Shown here: piece by piece, positions 13,951-14,874 of the stretch
Layout of the letters: every line of letters begins with the position of its first letter
How positions within the stretch are numbered: the first letter of the stretch is position 1
Assembly: GCA_964636665.1 (NCBI GenBank)
Contig: CAZWVT010000046.1
Location: forward strand, 1 to 14,874
Direction of reading: 5' to 3'
Length of the DNA: 14,874 nt
Source of the DNA: JAAYLC01 sp964636665
Lineage (GTDB): Bacteria > Bacteroidota > Bacteroidia > Flavobacteriales > Flavobacteriaceae
Notes under the pieces: model-generated
What the model saw: the letters and a program-made list of their open reading frames with translations, nothing else
Databases searched by the model: none
What the model was told of the DNA's origin: nothing
Made by a program: the position numbers and the translations under genes

Positions 13951-14730
13951 CTATTTGTCAAATATTCCGTTTAATACCACTGCCAATCTGATTCCGGCTT
14001 TCTGTAATTGCGTTCGAAGCGGATTCATAAATTCGTACATATACTCATATCCCAACCTGTCTCCATCGTTAGCGGAAGCATAAACTTCTTTGGTAAGAAT
14101 TCTCACGTCATATACCCAATCCATCAACGTTCCTTTTTTGATTTGGTCTAATTCTCGGGAAGATAATTTATCGGTATTGGCTGCCAATTCGGTATAACTC
14201 ATCTGATAACTGTCAATCATTTTCGAATCCCAGACAGTATGTAAATTGGAATTTTGCCCAAACCATCTCACTTTAATTCTGTTCCCGCCGCGATCCTCAG
14301 CTTGGCCGATATGAAGCGGTTGGTGCAAATCGCCCATAAAATGTACCAACAATTTTAGATAAAATACCTTATCCTCCCGACTTGAATTTTTATCTTCCAA
14401 AACCTGAATCGCTTTATTTATCGCTTGAATAATATCTCCTGATTTTTCTTTCGGACTCTCCTCATAACGTTCATTGAGTTCAAAATTTACATAATGCCAA
14501 GTATTGTACTTATCGTATTTACGATCGCTTTTTATGTCATCTCCATGATTTGCAACAAATGCCAAAGAATGACCATCAAGAAGTTTGGATACTGCTTTTT
14601 TTGTTTTCTTGGTGAGGTGTTTTTCAGCGATTTCCCCAACGGTACGATGTCCGGTTTTCCCCCAATCATCCGCTAATGCGGTTAGTGGTAAAAAAATAAA
14701 TGCTACGATAAAAAAGACATTTTGTTTCAT
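13951..14730 (-). CDS. Secreted S1/P1-type zinc nuclease
   Basis: 259-residue exported phosphodiesterase of the S1/P1 family, which cuts single-stranded DNA and RNA using three zinc ions. Signal peptide MKQNVFFIVAFIFLPLTALA. All nine P1-type zinc ligands can be placed: Trp23, His28, Asp64, His79, His130, Asp134, His140, His164 and Asp168 (motifs WGKTGHR, NTWHYVNF, HFMGDLHQPLH, NLHTVWD). It likely acts in the periplasm or outside the cell in nucleotide scavenging. The frame is open to an ATG at 14802, but those 24 residues would mask the signal peptide and span the promoter box at 14760-14767, so ATG 14730 is preferred. Oddity: predicted cleavage after ALA leaves Asp-Asp before the Trp that is the N-terminal zinc ligand in P1. 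Confidence 0.93.
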   Translation of the reverse strand: MKQNVFFIVAFIFLPLTALADDWGKTGHRTVGEIAEKHLTKKTKKAVSKLLDGHSLAFVANHGDDIKSDRKYDKYNTWHYVNFELNERYEESPKEKSGDIIQAINKAIQVLEDKNSSREDKVFYLKLLVHFMGDLHQPLHIGQAEDRGGNRIKVRWFGQNSNLHTVWDSKMIDSYQMSYTELAANTDKLSSRELDQIKKGTLMDWVYDVRILTKEVYASANDGDRLGYEYMYEFMNPLRTQLQKAGIRLAVVLNGIFDK

Positions 14731-14759
14731 AAGTATTTTTGAGTTAATTTTTTCAAACC

Positions 14760-14767
14760 CAAAGATA
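14760..14767 (-). promoter_or_regulatory. Bacteroidota-type -7 box for the nuclease gene
   Basis: Read on the minus strand this is TATCTTTG, a full match to TAnnTTTG, 29 bases before the ATG at 14730. No -33 TTG is seen at standard spacing. Confidence 0.5.
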
Positions 14768-14874
14768 CTAAGGGGAATTTGATTAAAAGTTTTAATATCC
14801 AAAAAGCTTTATAGCCCTTGGTTATTGCAACTCTAATTCTCAACGGCAATCGATGATAAACAATTCATTTCTTT

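Noticed and set aside
14731..14802. Upstream extension of the S1/P1 nuclease
   Set aside because: Masks a clear signal peptide and covers a consensus -7 box.
1..14874. Alternative genetic code with UGA as glycine or tryptophan
   Set aside because: Only one convincing in-frame TGA is seen, while uvrD, the CHAT gene and others have none and use TGG and GGN codons normally.
1..14874. CRISPR arrays, transposons, integrases, tRNA or rRNA genes
   Set aside because: No regularly spaced repeats, transposase motifs or RNA gene signatures were seen on either strand.

Overview
The window is AT-rich, has no obvious Shine-Dalgarno sequences, and carries several close matches to the Bacteroidota promoter (-7 box TAnnTTTG). 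Gene content and order (holA divergent from an HsdR-N-like gene followed by a GT2 gene; an OmpA lipoprotein; a UvrD/PcrA helicase; a membrane-anchored FMN glutamate-synthase-like protein) point to a Bacteroidota chromosome, most likely class Flavobacteriia. This is inferred from protein character and promoter style, not from a database search.

Layout. 1-253 (-): N-terminal part of holA (DNA polymerase III delta), interrupted by an in-frame TGA. 318-1760 (+): two abutting genes, a small PD-(D/E)XK (HsdR-N-like) protein and a GT2 glycosyltransferase. 1851-2714 (+): OmpA-domain lipoprotein with its own promoter and a strong terminator. 2817-3161 (+): small acidic TerB-like protein, converging with a YciO-family gene (3164-3781, -). 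3869-6184 (-): UvrD/PcrA helicase starting at TTG. 6185-6537: gene-free, holding a terminator. 6538-9555 (-) faces away from 9762-11004 (+): a large exported TPR-CHAT protease-like protein, divergent from a sigma-70 family factor that overlaps a gene for a single-pass anti-sigma-like TPR protein. 11092-12708 (+): FMN-dependent GltB-like protein, converging on a PA0069-family radical SAM gene (12783-13841, -) across a bidirectional terminator. 13951-14730 (-): secreted S1/P1-type nuclease.

Most genes are housekeeping or ordinary envelope functions. The part most likely to be an uncharacterised system is 6538-11004. A sigma factor is translationally coupled to a membrane protein with a cytosolic anti-sigma-like head and a periplasmic TPR domain. 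Across a 206-bp divergent promoter region lies an exported TPR protein with a caspase-like CHAT domain (His835/Cys876), anchored by a C-terminal membrane helix. The topology places the protease and the sensor domain of the putative anti-sigma factor in the same compartment. I therefore propose a CHAT-protease-controlled sigma switch; this is inference.

Two other points deserve a check. One is the TGA in place of a conserved glycine codon in holA. The other is a perfect 16-bp inverted repeat that lies on the promoter of the radical SAM gene. No tRNA, rRNA, CRISPR array, insertion sequence or integrase gene was seen.
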